Part shown: positions 25,925 through 34,875 of the stretch, piece by piece
Layout of the letters: each line of letters opens with the position of its first letter
How positions within the stretch are numbered: position 1 is the stretch's first letter
Assembly (NCBI GenBank): GCA_002691685.1
Contig: NZIQ01000032.1
Coordinates: 1 to 39,384 of the forward strand
Reading direction: 5' to 3'
Source of the DNA: Flavobacteriaceae bacterium
GTDB taxonomy: Bacteria > Bacteroidota > Bacteroidia > Flavobacteriales > Flavobacteriaceae
DNA length: 39,384 nucleotides
Translations under genes and position numbers: made by a program
The notes under the pieces: generated by a model
What the model saw: only the letters and a program-made list of their open reading frames with translations
The model's database searches: none
Told to the model about the DNA's origin: nothing

Positions 25925-28777
25925 TTACTCTATCGTGATTTCAGTGGATGAAGTTACTCCGTCTGGTGAAACAATACTGTAAGTGTAAGTTCCTTTAGAA
26001 AGAAAATACATTCCATTTGATGCTTTTGCTGGTTTCTTTCCCTTGGCAGTTTCATAGTTTTGTATTCCTTTTTCTGATAGACTTAGGTCGTACTTCAAAT
26101 AGTGTAAGCCTGAACTTAAATCAAGAGCGTCTTGCATTAATTCTACCCCGTCTTCATCTTTTAGGTTAACCACATAGGTGGATGCATTTTTGAGATAAAC
26201 AGGAACATCGATACTTGGCACATATGCCTCAGACCATGTCGACCAGCTCATTCCCCATCTTCTGTTAGATTTGACGGAATTTACGTTAAAGAAATGAACA
26301 TTCTTATCCATTATGCTTGGACTTAGTCCTTCTATATGCTCAATATTGAGTCTGTAGATACTCCTTCCGTGTGTTCCAACTAATAAATCTTTAGCCTCGG
26401 GCTGAATGACCAGGTCGTGAACCGCAACCTCAGGAATACCTTGCTGTAAACTTTCCCATGAGGACCCGCGATCAACAGACACATAAACTCCGTTGTCTGT
26501 GCCAATAAATAAGACCGACTCGTTGTGTGGATCTTCGAGTATCACGTTTGCGGGAGACATCGGAATTTCCTGTGCAATTTGTTTCCAAGTCCTTCCATAA
26601 TCTTCACTTAAATAAGCGTAAACATTAAAGTCATCCCATCGATAACCATTTAAGGTGAGATATACTCTTGAAGGGCTGTGTTTTGAAGCAGCCACTCGGC
26701 TCACCCAAAGGTTTTGAGGAAGGTTTTTTGAGAGCACACTCCAGTTCTTTCCTCCATCACGTGTAAGCTGAACAAGGCCATCATCACTACCTGTATATAT
26801 TGTTCCAAAATCAAAAACAGATTCGCTGATCGTGGTAAGTGTTCCAAAGGCAACATTACCTTTTCTTCCTCCCGCAGTTAAATCTTCAGATAAATTCGTC
26901 CAGTGGTCTCCTTGATCCATAGATCTGTGCAGTATATTACTACCCATATAGAGCACGTCTTGATTGTGACTTGAGAGTAAAATAGGAGTTTGCCAGTTGA
27001 AGCGATAGGGAGACTCTCCCAAACTGTGTTTCGGCGTGATGAACTTTCTTGAATTATCCGCCAAATTCAAGCGATAGTAGTTTCCAAATTGAAGGCCAGT
27101 ATATACGATGTTAGCGTTTCTATTGTCGATTTGAACCTGCATTCCATCTCCTCCCATGATGCGTTTCCAAGGGTTTTGCCCCTCACTTAACCACCTGCGA
27201 TTTACTGGACTATTATGCGGTGCTTTCCACACCCCGTTATCCTGAAGTCCGCCGTATATTTGATAAGGCTTTTGATGGTCTACATTGATGGCATAGAATT
27301 GACCAACAGCAGGGGTGTTTGCAATCATCCAATCCTCACCATCGTTATAGGTAATATTAACACCACCATCATTTCCATTGATAATATGTCCAGGTTTATT
27401 GGGGTTGACCCAAATGGCATGATGATCTGAATGTACATTTTCTTTTCCAATGGCAGAGAAGGTTTTACCTCCATCATCACTTTTTATAATCGGTACACCC
27501 GCTAAATAAATCTTATCAGTATTTGAAGGATCAACGGTTACTTGAGCGAAATAATAGCCATAACTAAAAAACAGGCCATCCAAATAATCTTTATGTGTTT
27601 TCGAAAAAGTCGTTCCGCCGTCAGTGGACTTATACAATTCAGCTCCGACTACGGGCGTGTCAAAGAGCATGGAGTTTGCATCTTCAAGAAAAAGAGCAAT
27701 GTCCTTAGGGCTTGCTTTACTTGCTTTAACCATTTGCTTGACACTTGCAGCTTTATAGGTTGCAGGAAATCTATTTTGGCGCAAAAAGATATTGAGTTTT
27801 TTGTCATCAAGAGCTAGGAAATCAGCATTTGACATGCTTTTAAAGTCATCCTTTTTCAATGAAGATCTCGTCGTATTTTGGCCCACGGCTTTTGGTCTTC
27901 TAAATTGAGAATCATGAACTGCAAAAACAGTATTTGCATCAGTAACGGCTAATCCAATTCTACCAACTCCAGTTCCTGTAGGAAACCCGCTTTCTTCATT
28001 TGTTATTAAGTCCCAGGTATTACCAGCATCTGTGCTCTTGTAAATTCCAGATCCTGAGCCACTTCCTTCAAAATTCCATGCTTTTCTGTCTTTTTGCCAG
28101 CTCGCCGCATACATGATATTAAAATCTTGAGGCGCATGAGCTAGGTCAATGATTCCAGTTGAGTCGTTCACGTATAAAGTTTGTATCCAATCTGCACCGC
28201 CGTTAGTAGAACTAAACACTCCTCGATTTGGATTATTGGTGTAAAGATGGCCCACAGAACCAACAACAATATGCTCAGCATTTTCTGGATTAATGACAAT
28301 TCGCCCAATATGATGGGAGTCTTCTAAACCTAAGAAAGACCAATTTTCACCATTATCAGTTGATTTATAAAGTCCTGTTCCAGCATACGATGATCGTGAA
28401 GAGTTGTTTTCTCCGGTTCCTACATAGACTGTATTGCTTTCCCAGTGCACCGCAATGTCCCCAACATTTTGTGTAGGGGCATTATCAAATATGGGGTCAA
28501 AGGATATGCCATTATCTGTGGTGTGCCATACACCTGCGGTAGCGTAGGCCACATAGAATTCTGTAGGGTCATTTTCATTTACGGCTAGATCTACAACACG
28601 CCCACTCATTATACTTGGGCCAATATTTTCAAAGGATAAGGTCTTAAACTTTGAGGTATTTTTATATTCTGTTTTCGATTGGATGGCACTTAGGAGATCT
28701 TGGCCTGATGTAGGGTTTTGTTGCGCCACTATAATACCTATACAGGACAAGGCGAAACAAGTTATCAGTTTTTTCAT
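25925..28777 (-). CDS. Secreted BNR/VPS10 (sortilin-like) beta-propeller protein
   Basis: The 950-residue protein has a signal peptide (1-18, ending in IIVAQ). It then has many Asp-box/BNR repeats of the form STDNGENW, STNGGADW, STDAGNTW, STDGGTTF, SDDGGKTF, TRDGGKNW, SEDYGRTW and SVDRGSSW, each ending a propeller blade. The VPS10/sialidase-like architecture suggests one or two large propellers, followed by a C-terminal beta domain (from about 860). Such proteins are annotated as exo-alpha-sialidase- or glycosyl-hydrolase-like, but no catalytic residues can be assigned and a binding or scaffold role is as likely. No type IX sorting domain is obvious at the C-terminus. An insertion of about 90 residues around 290-380 (KKDDFKSMSNADFLALDD) has no BNR repeats. 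It diverges from the PUL regulator. Confidence 0.82.
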   Translation of the reverse strand: MKKLITCFALSCIGIIVAQQNPTSGQDLLSAIQSKTEYKNTSKFKTLSFENIGPSIMSGRVVDLAVNENDPTEFYVAYATAGVWHTTDNGISFDPIFDNAPTQNVGDIAVHWESNTVYVGTGENNSSRSSYAGTGLYKSTDNGENWSFLGLEDSHHIGRIVINPENAEHIVVGSVGHLYTNNPNRGVFSSTNGGADWIQTLYVNDSTGIIDLAHAPQDFNIMYAASWQKDRKAWNFEGSGSGSGIYKSTDAGNTWDLITNEESGFPTGTGVGRIGLAVTDANTVFAVHDSQFRRPKAVGQNTTRSSLKKDDFKSMSNADFLALDDKKLNIFLRQNRFPATYKAASVKQMVKASKASPKDIALFLEDANSMLFDTPVVGAELYKSTDGGTTFSKTHKDYLDGLFFSYGYYFAQVTVDPSNTDKIYLAGVPIIKSDDGGKTFSAIGKENVHSDHHAIWVNPNKPGHIINGNDGGVNITYNDGEDWMIANTPAVGQFYAINVDHQKPYQIYGGLQDNGVWKAPHNSPVNRRWLSEGQNPWKRIMGGDGMQVQIDNRNANIVYTGLQFGNYYRLNLADNSRKFITPKHSLGESPYRFNWQTPILLSSHNQDVLYMGSNILHRSMDQGDHWTNLSEDLTAGGRKGNVAFGTLTTISESVFDFGTIYTGSDDGLVQLTRDGGKNWSVLSKNLPQNLWVSRVAASKHSPSRVYLTLNGYRWDDFNVYAYLSEDYGRTWKQIAQEIPMSPANVILEDPHNESVLFIGTDNGVYVSVDRGSSWESLQQGIPEVAVHDLVIQPEAKDLLVGTHGRSIYRLNIEHIEGLSPSIMDKNVHFFNVNSVKSNRRWGMSWSTWSEAYVPSIDVPVYLKNASTYVVNLKDEDGVELMQDALDLSSGLHYLKYDLSLSEKGIQNYETAKGKKPAKASNGMYFLSKGTYTYSIVSPDGVTSSTEITIE

Positions 28778-28814
28778 ATATGTCTTAAATTAGTAGTTTT
28801 TAAAGATAAGAATT

Positions 28815-28842
28815 CAAATTTATCTCCAAAGTAAATGCTCAA
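28815..28842 (-). promoter_or_regulatory. Promoter of the BNR/VPS10-like gene
   Basis: On the - strand TTG (28840-28842) is followed after 17 bases by TAAATTTG (28815-28822), an exact Bacteroidota promoter match. The -33 element lies inside the first codons of the divergent regulator gene, so the two start regions are interlocked in a 57-base gap. Confidence 0.6.
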
Positions 28843-31633
28843 GATGTATAAATCTTATGTCAATAGTAAGGCTGTAGTCTATTCCTTAGTTCTCATAGTA
28901 TTGTTTGTGATTTCTCTTCAAGGGCAAACAGCAGTTCCAATTCAAAATTACAGCCCCACATCATTGCCGCTCAATCCACAAAATTGGTCTATAGTTCAGG
29001 GAGGGAATAATAAAATCTATACAGCTAGTGATAACAAGCTCATTGAGTTTGACGGTGTCAATTGGAATGAATACAACTCATCTAATGGTTCGCAAATTAG
29101 ATCATTATTGGCAACGGAGGACTACATCTACTCCGGAGCTTACATGGATTTTGGCTTTTGGAAAGTGAACCAGCAGGGAATTTTAGAATACACTTCAATA
29201 GTGCAAAAGAATGACATCAATCTAAAAGCTGACGAACAGTTTTGGGATGTCAAATCATTTTACGGTTCCATTATATTTAGGTCGTTAGATCGCGTGTATA
29301 TCTATAATCCTAGTAAATCTTCAGTTGATTGGATAGAGGCTAGCTTCGACAGAGGTTTACTGTTTTTGATCGATTCTAATATTGTTTTTCAAACAGATGA
29401 AGGACTGTATTATATACGAGATGGTAAAAAACAATTGTACACTGAGGTTCCCTCAGAAGTAGGGGTTGTTCTTGGACTTTTTGACTTTGAAGATCAAATA
29501 TTTGCCATTAATCAGTCTGCTGAAGTGTTCGAACTAAGAGCGAGTCAATGGATACCAAACCTTTCTTTGCTTGGCCCTATAATGAGTAACGCTTTATTCA
29601 ATGTCAATTATGACAGTGATAAGGGCATTTTGAATTTAGGCGCTGTAGATGAAGGCTTAATACGTGTTGATTTAAACACGAAGTCTGTGTCTAACTTCAA
29701 TAGAGCTAACGGGCTGCAAGACAATACCGTTTTAAATTCCTTTAGTGACAATCAGTCTGGCCTGTGGTTAGCCCTAAATTACGGTGTGAGTCGAATAGAT
29801 TTTGGGTCTAAAATATTTGAGTATCAAGATTCATCTTCACAGTTAGGAGCTGTATATAAAGCCATTGACTTTGAGAACTACCGTTATTTGGCGACCAATA
29901 GTGGACTGTATGCAAAGCCTTTAAACAGCCCTCAAGACTTTGAGTTTATCAAGGGTAGTCAAGGGCAAGTATGGAATCTTCAAAACATTAATGATGAGCT
30001 TTTTATGGGCCATGATCGAGGAGGGTTTATCATCAAGGGTAAGAATATTGAGCGAATCACGGAGGTAGTAGGAACATGGGAGTTTAAGCTTATGCCTAAT
30101 AATGATTCGACTATGATACAAGCCCATTATAACGGTTTATCTGTGTTGAAAAAAGAAAATAAGCGTTGGAAGTTTTCTAATACCATTGAAGGTTTTGATA
30201 TTTCTACCCGATTTTTTGAATGGATTAGTCCTAATGAAATTCTAATTAATCATGAGTTTCAAGGCTTAAAACGGTTAGTTCTCGATGAAAAATACGATAG
30301 GGTTACCAATATTATTGACCTTGGCCGATTGGGATATTCCACCTGCATTGTAAAATGGAATAACGAGATCAAATACATCACTGAAAATGCGGTGTACCGC
30401 TACATTACTGACACCAATCGTTTGTTTGTTGATGAAGACTTACAGCCTATCTTATTTGAGGAAGAAAACATAAGAAATAGTGTGGTTTGGGTTGACGATG
30501 AACAAAATCTAAGTTATTTTGACCAGCGAGGTCTGCGGCTAATTTCGAATGGACTTCTTGAAAATGAAATTAAATACGAAGCTTTTTCTTTGACCAACAC
30601 TATTGTGAATAACCTCAATTTAAAAGGCTTTGAAAATGCTTCTAGACTTTCTGACGGCACTTACCTTATAGGGCTTAATCGTGGTTTTGCCGTTTTATCA
30701 GGAAATAATGATTTGAATCAAAATCAATTTAGAGACTTGAACTATGTGCAATCCATTAAGCACAATTTGGCAGATAAAGATAGCCTTTTGAATTTAAGTC
30801 AAATTCCAGAGTTCATTCAAGATAATGCAACATTTTCATTGGTTTTAGCGCACAAGAAATACGATAAATACGCGAATAAAGATTTTAGGTATAGAATAAT
30901 AGGCAAAGATTCAACCCAGTGGATGAAGTTAAAGTCAGAGGAGCTCAGAATTCAAAATTTAGAAACTGGAAGCTATTCCCTACAAATTCAGATGGTAAAT
31001 CAAGAAGATAATACATTGAGCGAATTAGAATTCGACATTGTACCTAGTTGGATTGACACTGCAGGCGCACGGATTCTAATACTAGCCATCGTAATCCTGC
31101 TGATTGCTGGATCACAATTCATCTACAGATGGTATTACAAACGAGTTCAGAAAGATTTGCTTGACAAAAAGCAGCAACAAATAACCGCTCTTAAAAATGA
31201 AAAGCTGAATCAAGAAATAAAATCTAAAGGAAAAGAGTTGGCCAATTCAACTTTGAGTCTAGTTAAAAAGAATGAATTACTAAATCAAATTAAGCAGGCG
31301 CTTAAAAATGTGAGCACAAAAACAGACGTGGCCAATGTTTTGCGATTGATCGACGCTAATATTGAAAAAGAAGACGACTGGGAATTATTGAAATCTGCCT
31401 TCAATAATGTCGATAAAGATTTTATAAAAGCATTGCACGAAAAACACGGCAGTCTAACACACAACGACCTACGTCTGTGCACCTATTTGCGCTTAAATTT
31501 AAGCTCAAAAGAAATCGCACAGCTCTTAAATATCTCTACAAAAAGCGTAGAAGTTAAACGTTATAGATTGCGGAAAAAATTGGATTTGTCCCATGAACAG
31601 AGCTTAACGGACTATATAATAAGTCTTAAATAG
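28835..31633 (+). CDS. Transmembrane propeller/Y_Y_Y sensor with LuxR-type DNA-binding domain (SusR-like)
   Basis: The 932-residue protein is a one-piece membrane regulator. A signal anchor (about 12-30) exports a two-component-regulator-type beta-propeller (about 40-640), and a Y_Y_Y domain follows (about 665-740; RYRIIGKDSTQWMKL, LETGSYSLQIQMV). One transmembrane helix (745-765) leads to a cytoplasmic coiled coil (KKQQQITALKNEKLNQEI) and a LuxR/GerE-like helix-turn-helix at the C-terminus (about 868-932; LSSKEIAQLLNISTKSVEVK). No histidine kinase or receiver domain is present, so it is not a hybrid two-component sensor. It sits directly upstream of susC and probably activates the PUL when its propeller binds an oligosaccharide. 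ATG at 28844 is an alternative start. Confidence 0.88.
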   Translation: MLKMYKSYVNSKAVVYSLVLIVLFVISLQGQTAVPIQNYSPTSLPLNPQNWSIVQGGNNKIYTASDNKLIEFDGVNWNEYNSSNGSQIRSLLATEDYIYSGAYMDFGFWKVNQQGILEYTSIVQKNDINLKADEQFWDVKSFYGSIIFRSLDRVYIYNPSKSSVDWIEASFDRGLLFLIDSNIVFQTDEGLYYIRDGKKQLYTEVPSEVGVVLGLFDFEDQIFAINQSAEVFELRASQWIPNLSLLGPIMSNALFNVNYDSDKGILNLGAVDEGLIRVDLNTKSVSNFNRANGLQDNTVLNSFSDNQSGLWLALNYGVSRIDFGSKIFEYQDSSSQLGAVYKAIDFENYRYLATNSGLYAKPLNSPQDFEFIKGSQGQVWNLQNINDELFMGHDRGGFIIKGKNIERITEVVGTWEFKLMPNNDSTMIQAHYNGLSVLKKENKRWKFSNTIEGFDISTRFFEWISPNEILINHEFQGLKRLVLDEKYDRVTNIIDLGRLGYSTCIVKWNNEIKYITENAVYRYITDTNRLFVDEDLQPILFEEENIRNSVVWVDDEQNLSYFDQRGLRLISNGLLENEIKYEAFSLTNTIVNNLNLKGFENASRLSDGTYLIGLNRGFAVLSGNNDLNQNQFRDLNYVQSIKHNLADKDSLLNLSQIPEFIQDNATFSLVLAHKKYDKYANKDFRYRIIGKDSTQWMKLKSEELRIQNLETGSYSLQIQMVNQEDNTLSELEFDIVPSWIDTAGARILILAIVILLIAGSQFIYRWYYKRVQKDLLDKKQQQITALKNEKLNQEIKSKGKELANSTLSLVKKNELLNQIKQALKNVSTKTDVANVLRLIDANIEKEDDWELLKSAFNNVDKDFIKALHEKHGSLTHNDLRLCTYLRLNLSSKEIAQLLNISTKSVEVKRYRLRKKLDLSHEQSLTDYIISLK

Positions 31634-31837
31634 CACGCGATTTAGAGCAATACCCCTACATTACCACTACAAGTTTAGAAATCCTACGCTACATTACACG
31701 TTAATTATCTCTTAAATAGAGCATTTCTATAACTCTAGGGTCTTCTGCATTACAGATGTATAGATTTTGTAGGGTAAAGATTCTTTAATTCTCATTTTTA
31801 ACTTAATAATATTGGATATTACTCAAAGTATCCACGA
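31634..31837 (+). promoter_or_regulatory. susC leader with three CTRCATTAC motifs
   Basis: This 204-base region must contain the PUL promoter. CTACATTAC occurs at 31656-31664 and 31689-31697, exactly 33 bases apart, and CTGCATTAC occurs at 31745-31753. TACCCCTACA at 31651-31660 is also nearly the inverse of TGTAGGGTA at 31769-31777. A -7-like TAGATTTTG at 31761-31769 has one extra T and no -33 TTG, which suits an activator-dependent promoter. The adjacent LuxR-type regulator is the obvious candidate binder; this is inferred. Confidence 0.5.
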
Positions 31838-34800
31838 ATGAAGAATGTTTTTCTGGTTTTAAGTTTGTTTTGTTTAAGCTTATTGCAAGCGCAAAACTTT
31901 ACAGTCACTGGTGTTGTAAAAGACGCCAATACAAATGAGCCGTTACCTGGAGTTACTGTCGTTGTAAAAGGAACTCAACGTGGAGTGTCTGCAGATTTTG
32001 ATGGACTGTTTTCCATTGACGAGCTAAAAGACACTGACATTTTAATATTTGCCTATTTAGGGTACCGCGATCAGGAATTAAAAGTTTACGGCAATTTAGA
32101 AGTGGAAATTGAGCTTCAAGAAGATGTCGCCGCACTAGATGAGGTTGTTGTTGTCGGATACGGCGTACAGCGAAAAAAAGAATTGACAGGTGCTGTAGCA
32201 GTCATAGGAGAAGCTCAAATTGAAGAATTAAACCCAACCCGATTAGAACAAGCCATTCAAGGACAAGTTGCTGGGGTAGATATTACTTCTCAATCGGGAT
32301 CACCAGGAAGTGGATTAAATATTCGAATTAGAGGAGTCACAACTAATGGAGACAATAGACCTTTGATTTTGGTTGATGGAAATGTTATAGAGGATTTAAG
32401 TGTTTTGAACCCTTCTGATATAATGAGCATGAACATCCTTAAAGATGCAACTGCAGGTATCTACGGAGTAAGAGCAGCAAATGGGGTCATCTTAATTACG
32501 ACGAAAACAGGTCGTAAAAACACCAAACTCAAGATATCTCTAGACTCTTACGCGGGTATTCAAAATACGACACGCCAAATTGGAGTACTTAACGGATTCG
32601 AATATGCATACCTACTAAACGAAGCCTATATAGCGGATGGACAGTTACCTCCTTATACGGACTTTTCGACAATTGGATCAGGTACAGATTGGCAAGATGA
32701 GGTATTCGAATTTGCCCCAACACATAACCATGCCTTAACTGCTTCTGGAGGAACGAAAAAGTCTGCGTATTCATTTGGTTTGTCTTACTTAGACCAGCAA
32801 GGTATTGTAGGGCTCGACAAATCAAGCTTTCAAAGAATCACAGCGAGAATAAATTACCAATACGACATTTTAGAGAATTTAAAGTTTACAGCTAATACCA
32901 TTTATACAGAATCTGACAGAAGAGGACTTCCGGAGAGCGGACTGGGGTCGGTATTATTTAATGCAGTAAATAATTCACCCCTACTTCCTGTCTTTGATCA
33001 AACCGGGACATATACCTTAAGCGAAGGCTTGGGTAATGAAGTAGTAAATCCTTTAGCACAAATTGATAACACCTTCAATTTGACAGAGGTCAAGAGAATC
33101 AGTGGAAAAACAGGCTTGCAATACAAGCTAGGAGATCATATAACGGCAGTAGCTAACGCACAATTCAATTATGCTGAAGTTTACGGAAACAACTTTTCGC
33201 CATTAGTATTCTACGGTTCAGGAAAAGTATTTAACAATACATCAAGAATATCACTCACCCAGAATAAAGATATTTTTAGAGATTACACAATAGATGCCTT
33301 CGTCAATTACAAGAAGCTTTTCAGTAATCATGAAGTACAGTTTACATTAGGTACTAGTATTTTTGCAACAAGAGGTCAATTCTCAGGTGGAAACCAAGGA
33401 TTCTTTAATGCTACCGATATCACATTCGATAATGCAGATTTAGCCAATGCTGATGAATTGAGAAACTCCTTAGTGGAAAGTGGTTTAAGCGGAAGATTTG
33501 ATGAGCGACTGCTGTCGTACTTCGCAAGACTGCAATACAACTACAAAGAGCGATTATTATTTTCTGGTGTAATCAGAAGAGACGGTTCGACAAAATTTGG
33601 GCCTAACAATCGCTTTGGATATTTCCCATCTGTTTCTTTGGGATACATCTTAAAAAGTGACAGTTCATTTAAGTCGACAGACCTTGTTTCCTTTGCAAAA
33701 TTGAGATGGAGTTATGGAATTTTAGGAAACGACAGAATAGCGGGTAACGCATTTAGAGCTATTTTGAATGGAGAAGGAGCTTATGTTTTAGGAAATACGC
33801 TCCAATTTGGTCAGGCTATTGGGGTGCTTCCAAACCCAGAAATTCAATGGGAAGAGCAAGAAACCATGAATGTAGGAGCTGACTTTAAATTCTTTAACAA
33901 CAGCCTTGATTTTACTTTTGATTATTTCATCAAACAAACAAGCGGTTTATTATTACAGCCGCCAGTATCGGGAATTTTAGGAGCTACAGGACCTGGAGCT
34001 CAACCACCTGTTGTAAATGCGGGAATCATTGAGAATAGCGGATTTGAATTTGTTTTAGGGTATCAGTTTTTTGACAACGAGGATTTTAGTTTATCGGCCA
34101 ATGCAAATGCAACTATTTTGACCAATGATGTTATCTCGGTAAATAATGGAGTAGGCTTTTTACAAGGAGGATCTTTTGGAGTTGGATTAGAACCACCTTC
34201 TCGAATGGAAGCAGGATTTCCAATCGGATATTTCTTTGGTTTGAAAACGGATGGAATATTCCAAAACACTCAAGAATTAGAGGCTCATGCTGATCAACTC
34301 AACGCATCAGTTGGAGACCTGCGTTATGTAGATTTAAATGAAGATGGCATAATCGATAGTAACGATAGAACTTATATTGGAGACCCAATCCCAGAATTTA
34401 CAGCTGGATTCAATCTCAACATGACATTCAAACAATTTGATCTAAGCGCCTATGCGTTTGCCTCTGTTGGGAACGAAATGGTTAGAAACTACGAGCGAAA
34501 CCAACCTTTAGTTAACAAGTCTGTTTATGCGATTAACCGATGGACTGGAGAAGGCAGTACGAGCACTGACCCAAGGCTTACAGTTGGCGCCTCTTCGAAC
34601 GCCTTATTCTCGGATTATTTTGTCGAAGACGCTTCATTTGTGCGTTTGCAAAATGCGCAAATTGGGTATTCATTTAAACCAGAAACTCTTGAAAAATTAG
34701 GTTTGACAAAACTTAGACTATACCTCTCAGGAAACAATTTATTCACATTTACAAAGTATAGAGGATTCGATCCATCGGCAAGCTCAGGCGAGCCTATCGG

Positions 34801-34870
34801 AGGAGGAATTGATTATGGATTTTATCCAGTTCCTCGAACTGTATTACTTGGATTAAACCTAAAAATGTAA
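31838..34870 (+). CDS. SusC/RagA-family TonB-dependent outer-membrane transporter
   Basis: The 1010-residue protein has a signal peptide (1-19) and an N-terminal CarboxypepD_reg-like domain (about 22-98; VTGVVKDANTNEPLPGVTVV). The TonB box region follows (DEVVVVGYGVQRKKELTGAV, near 104-123). The plug contains IRIRGVTT, PLILVDG, and LKDATAGIYGVRAANGVILI. A 22-stranded barrel carries the SusC marker RRDGSTKFGPNNRFGYFPS and a C-terminus ending in LLGLNLKM. It imports oligosaccharides using the proton gradient via TonB-ExbBD and forms a lidded pair with the SusD made five bases downstream. Confidence 0.95.
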   Translation: MKNVFLVLSLFCLSLLQAQNFTVTGVVKDANTNEPLPGVTVVVKGTQRGVSADFDGLFSIDELKDTDILIFAYLGYRDQELKVYGNLEVEIELQEDVAALDEVVVVGYGVQRKKELTGAVAVIGEAQIEELNPTRLEQAIQGQVAGVDITSQSGSPGSGLNIRIRGVTTNGDNRPLILVDGNVIEDLSVLNPSDIMSMNILKDATAGIYGVRAANGVILITTKTGRKNTKLKISLDSYAGIQNTTRQIGVLNGFEYAYLLNEAYIADGQLPPYTDFSTIGSGTDWQDEVFEFAPTHNHALTASGGTKKSAYSFGLSYLDQQGIVGLDKSSFQRITARINYQYDILENLKFTANTIYTESDRRGLPESGLGSVLFNAVNNSPLLPVFDQTGTYTLSEGLGNEVVNPLAQIDNTFNLTEVKRISGKTGLQYKLGDHITAVANAQFNYAEVYGNNFSPLVFYGSGKVFNNTSRISLTQNKDIFRDYTIDAFVNYKKLFSNHEVQFTLGTSIFATRGQFSGGNQGFFNATDITFDNADLANADELRNSLVESGLSGRFDERLLSYFARLQYNYKERLLFSGVIRRDGSTKFGPNNRFGYFPSVSLGYILKSDSSFKSTDLVSFAKLRWSYGILGNDRIAGNAFRAILNGEGAYVLGNTLQFGQAIGVLPNPEIQWEEQETMNVGADFKFFNNSLDFTFDYFIKQTSGLLLQPPVSGILGATGPGAQPPVVNAGIIENSGFEFVLGYQFFDNEDFSLSANANATILTNDVISVNNGVGFLQGGSFGVGLEPPSRMEAGFPIGYFFGLKTDGIFQNTQELEAHADQLNASVGDLRYVDLNEDGIIDSNDRTYIGDPIPEFTAGFNLNMTFKQFDLSAYAFASVGNEMVRNYERNQPLVNKSVYAINRWTGEGSTSTDPRLTVGASSNALFSDYFVEDASFVRLQNAQIGYSFKPETLEKLGLTKLRLYLSGNNLFTFTKYRGFDPSASSGEPIGGGIDYGFYPVPRTVLLGLNLKM

Positions 34871-34875
34871 GGGCA

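Noticed and set aside
27542-27817. 91-codon + strand frame inside the BNR gene
   Set aside because: The BNR gene is continuous on the other strand with regular Asp-box repeats; this frame shows no domain or start context.
25925-28777. Annotation of the BNR protein as a sialidase
   Set aside because: Asp boxes are shared by many propellers, and I could not find the sialidase arginine triad or the Tyr/Glu catalytic pair with confidence.
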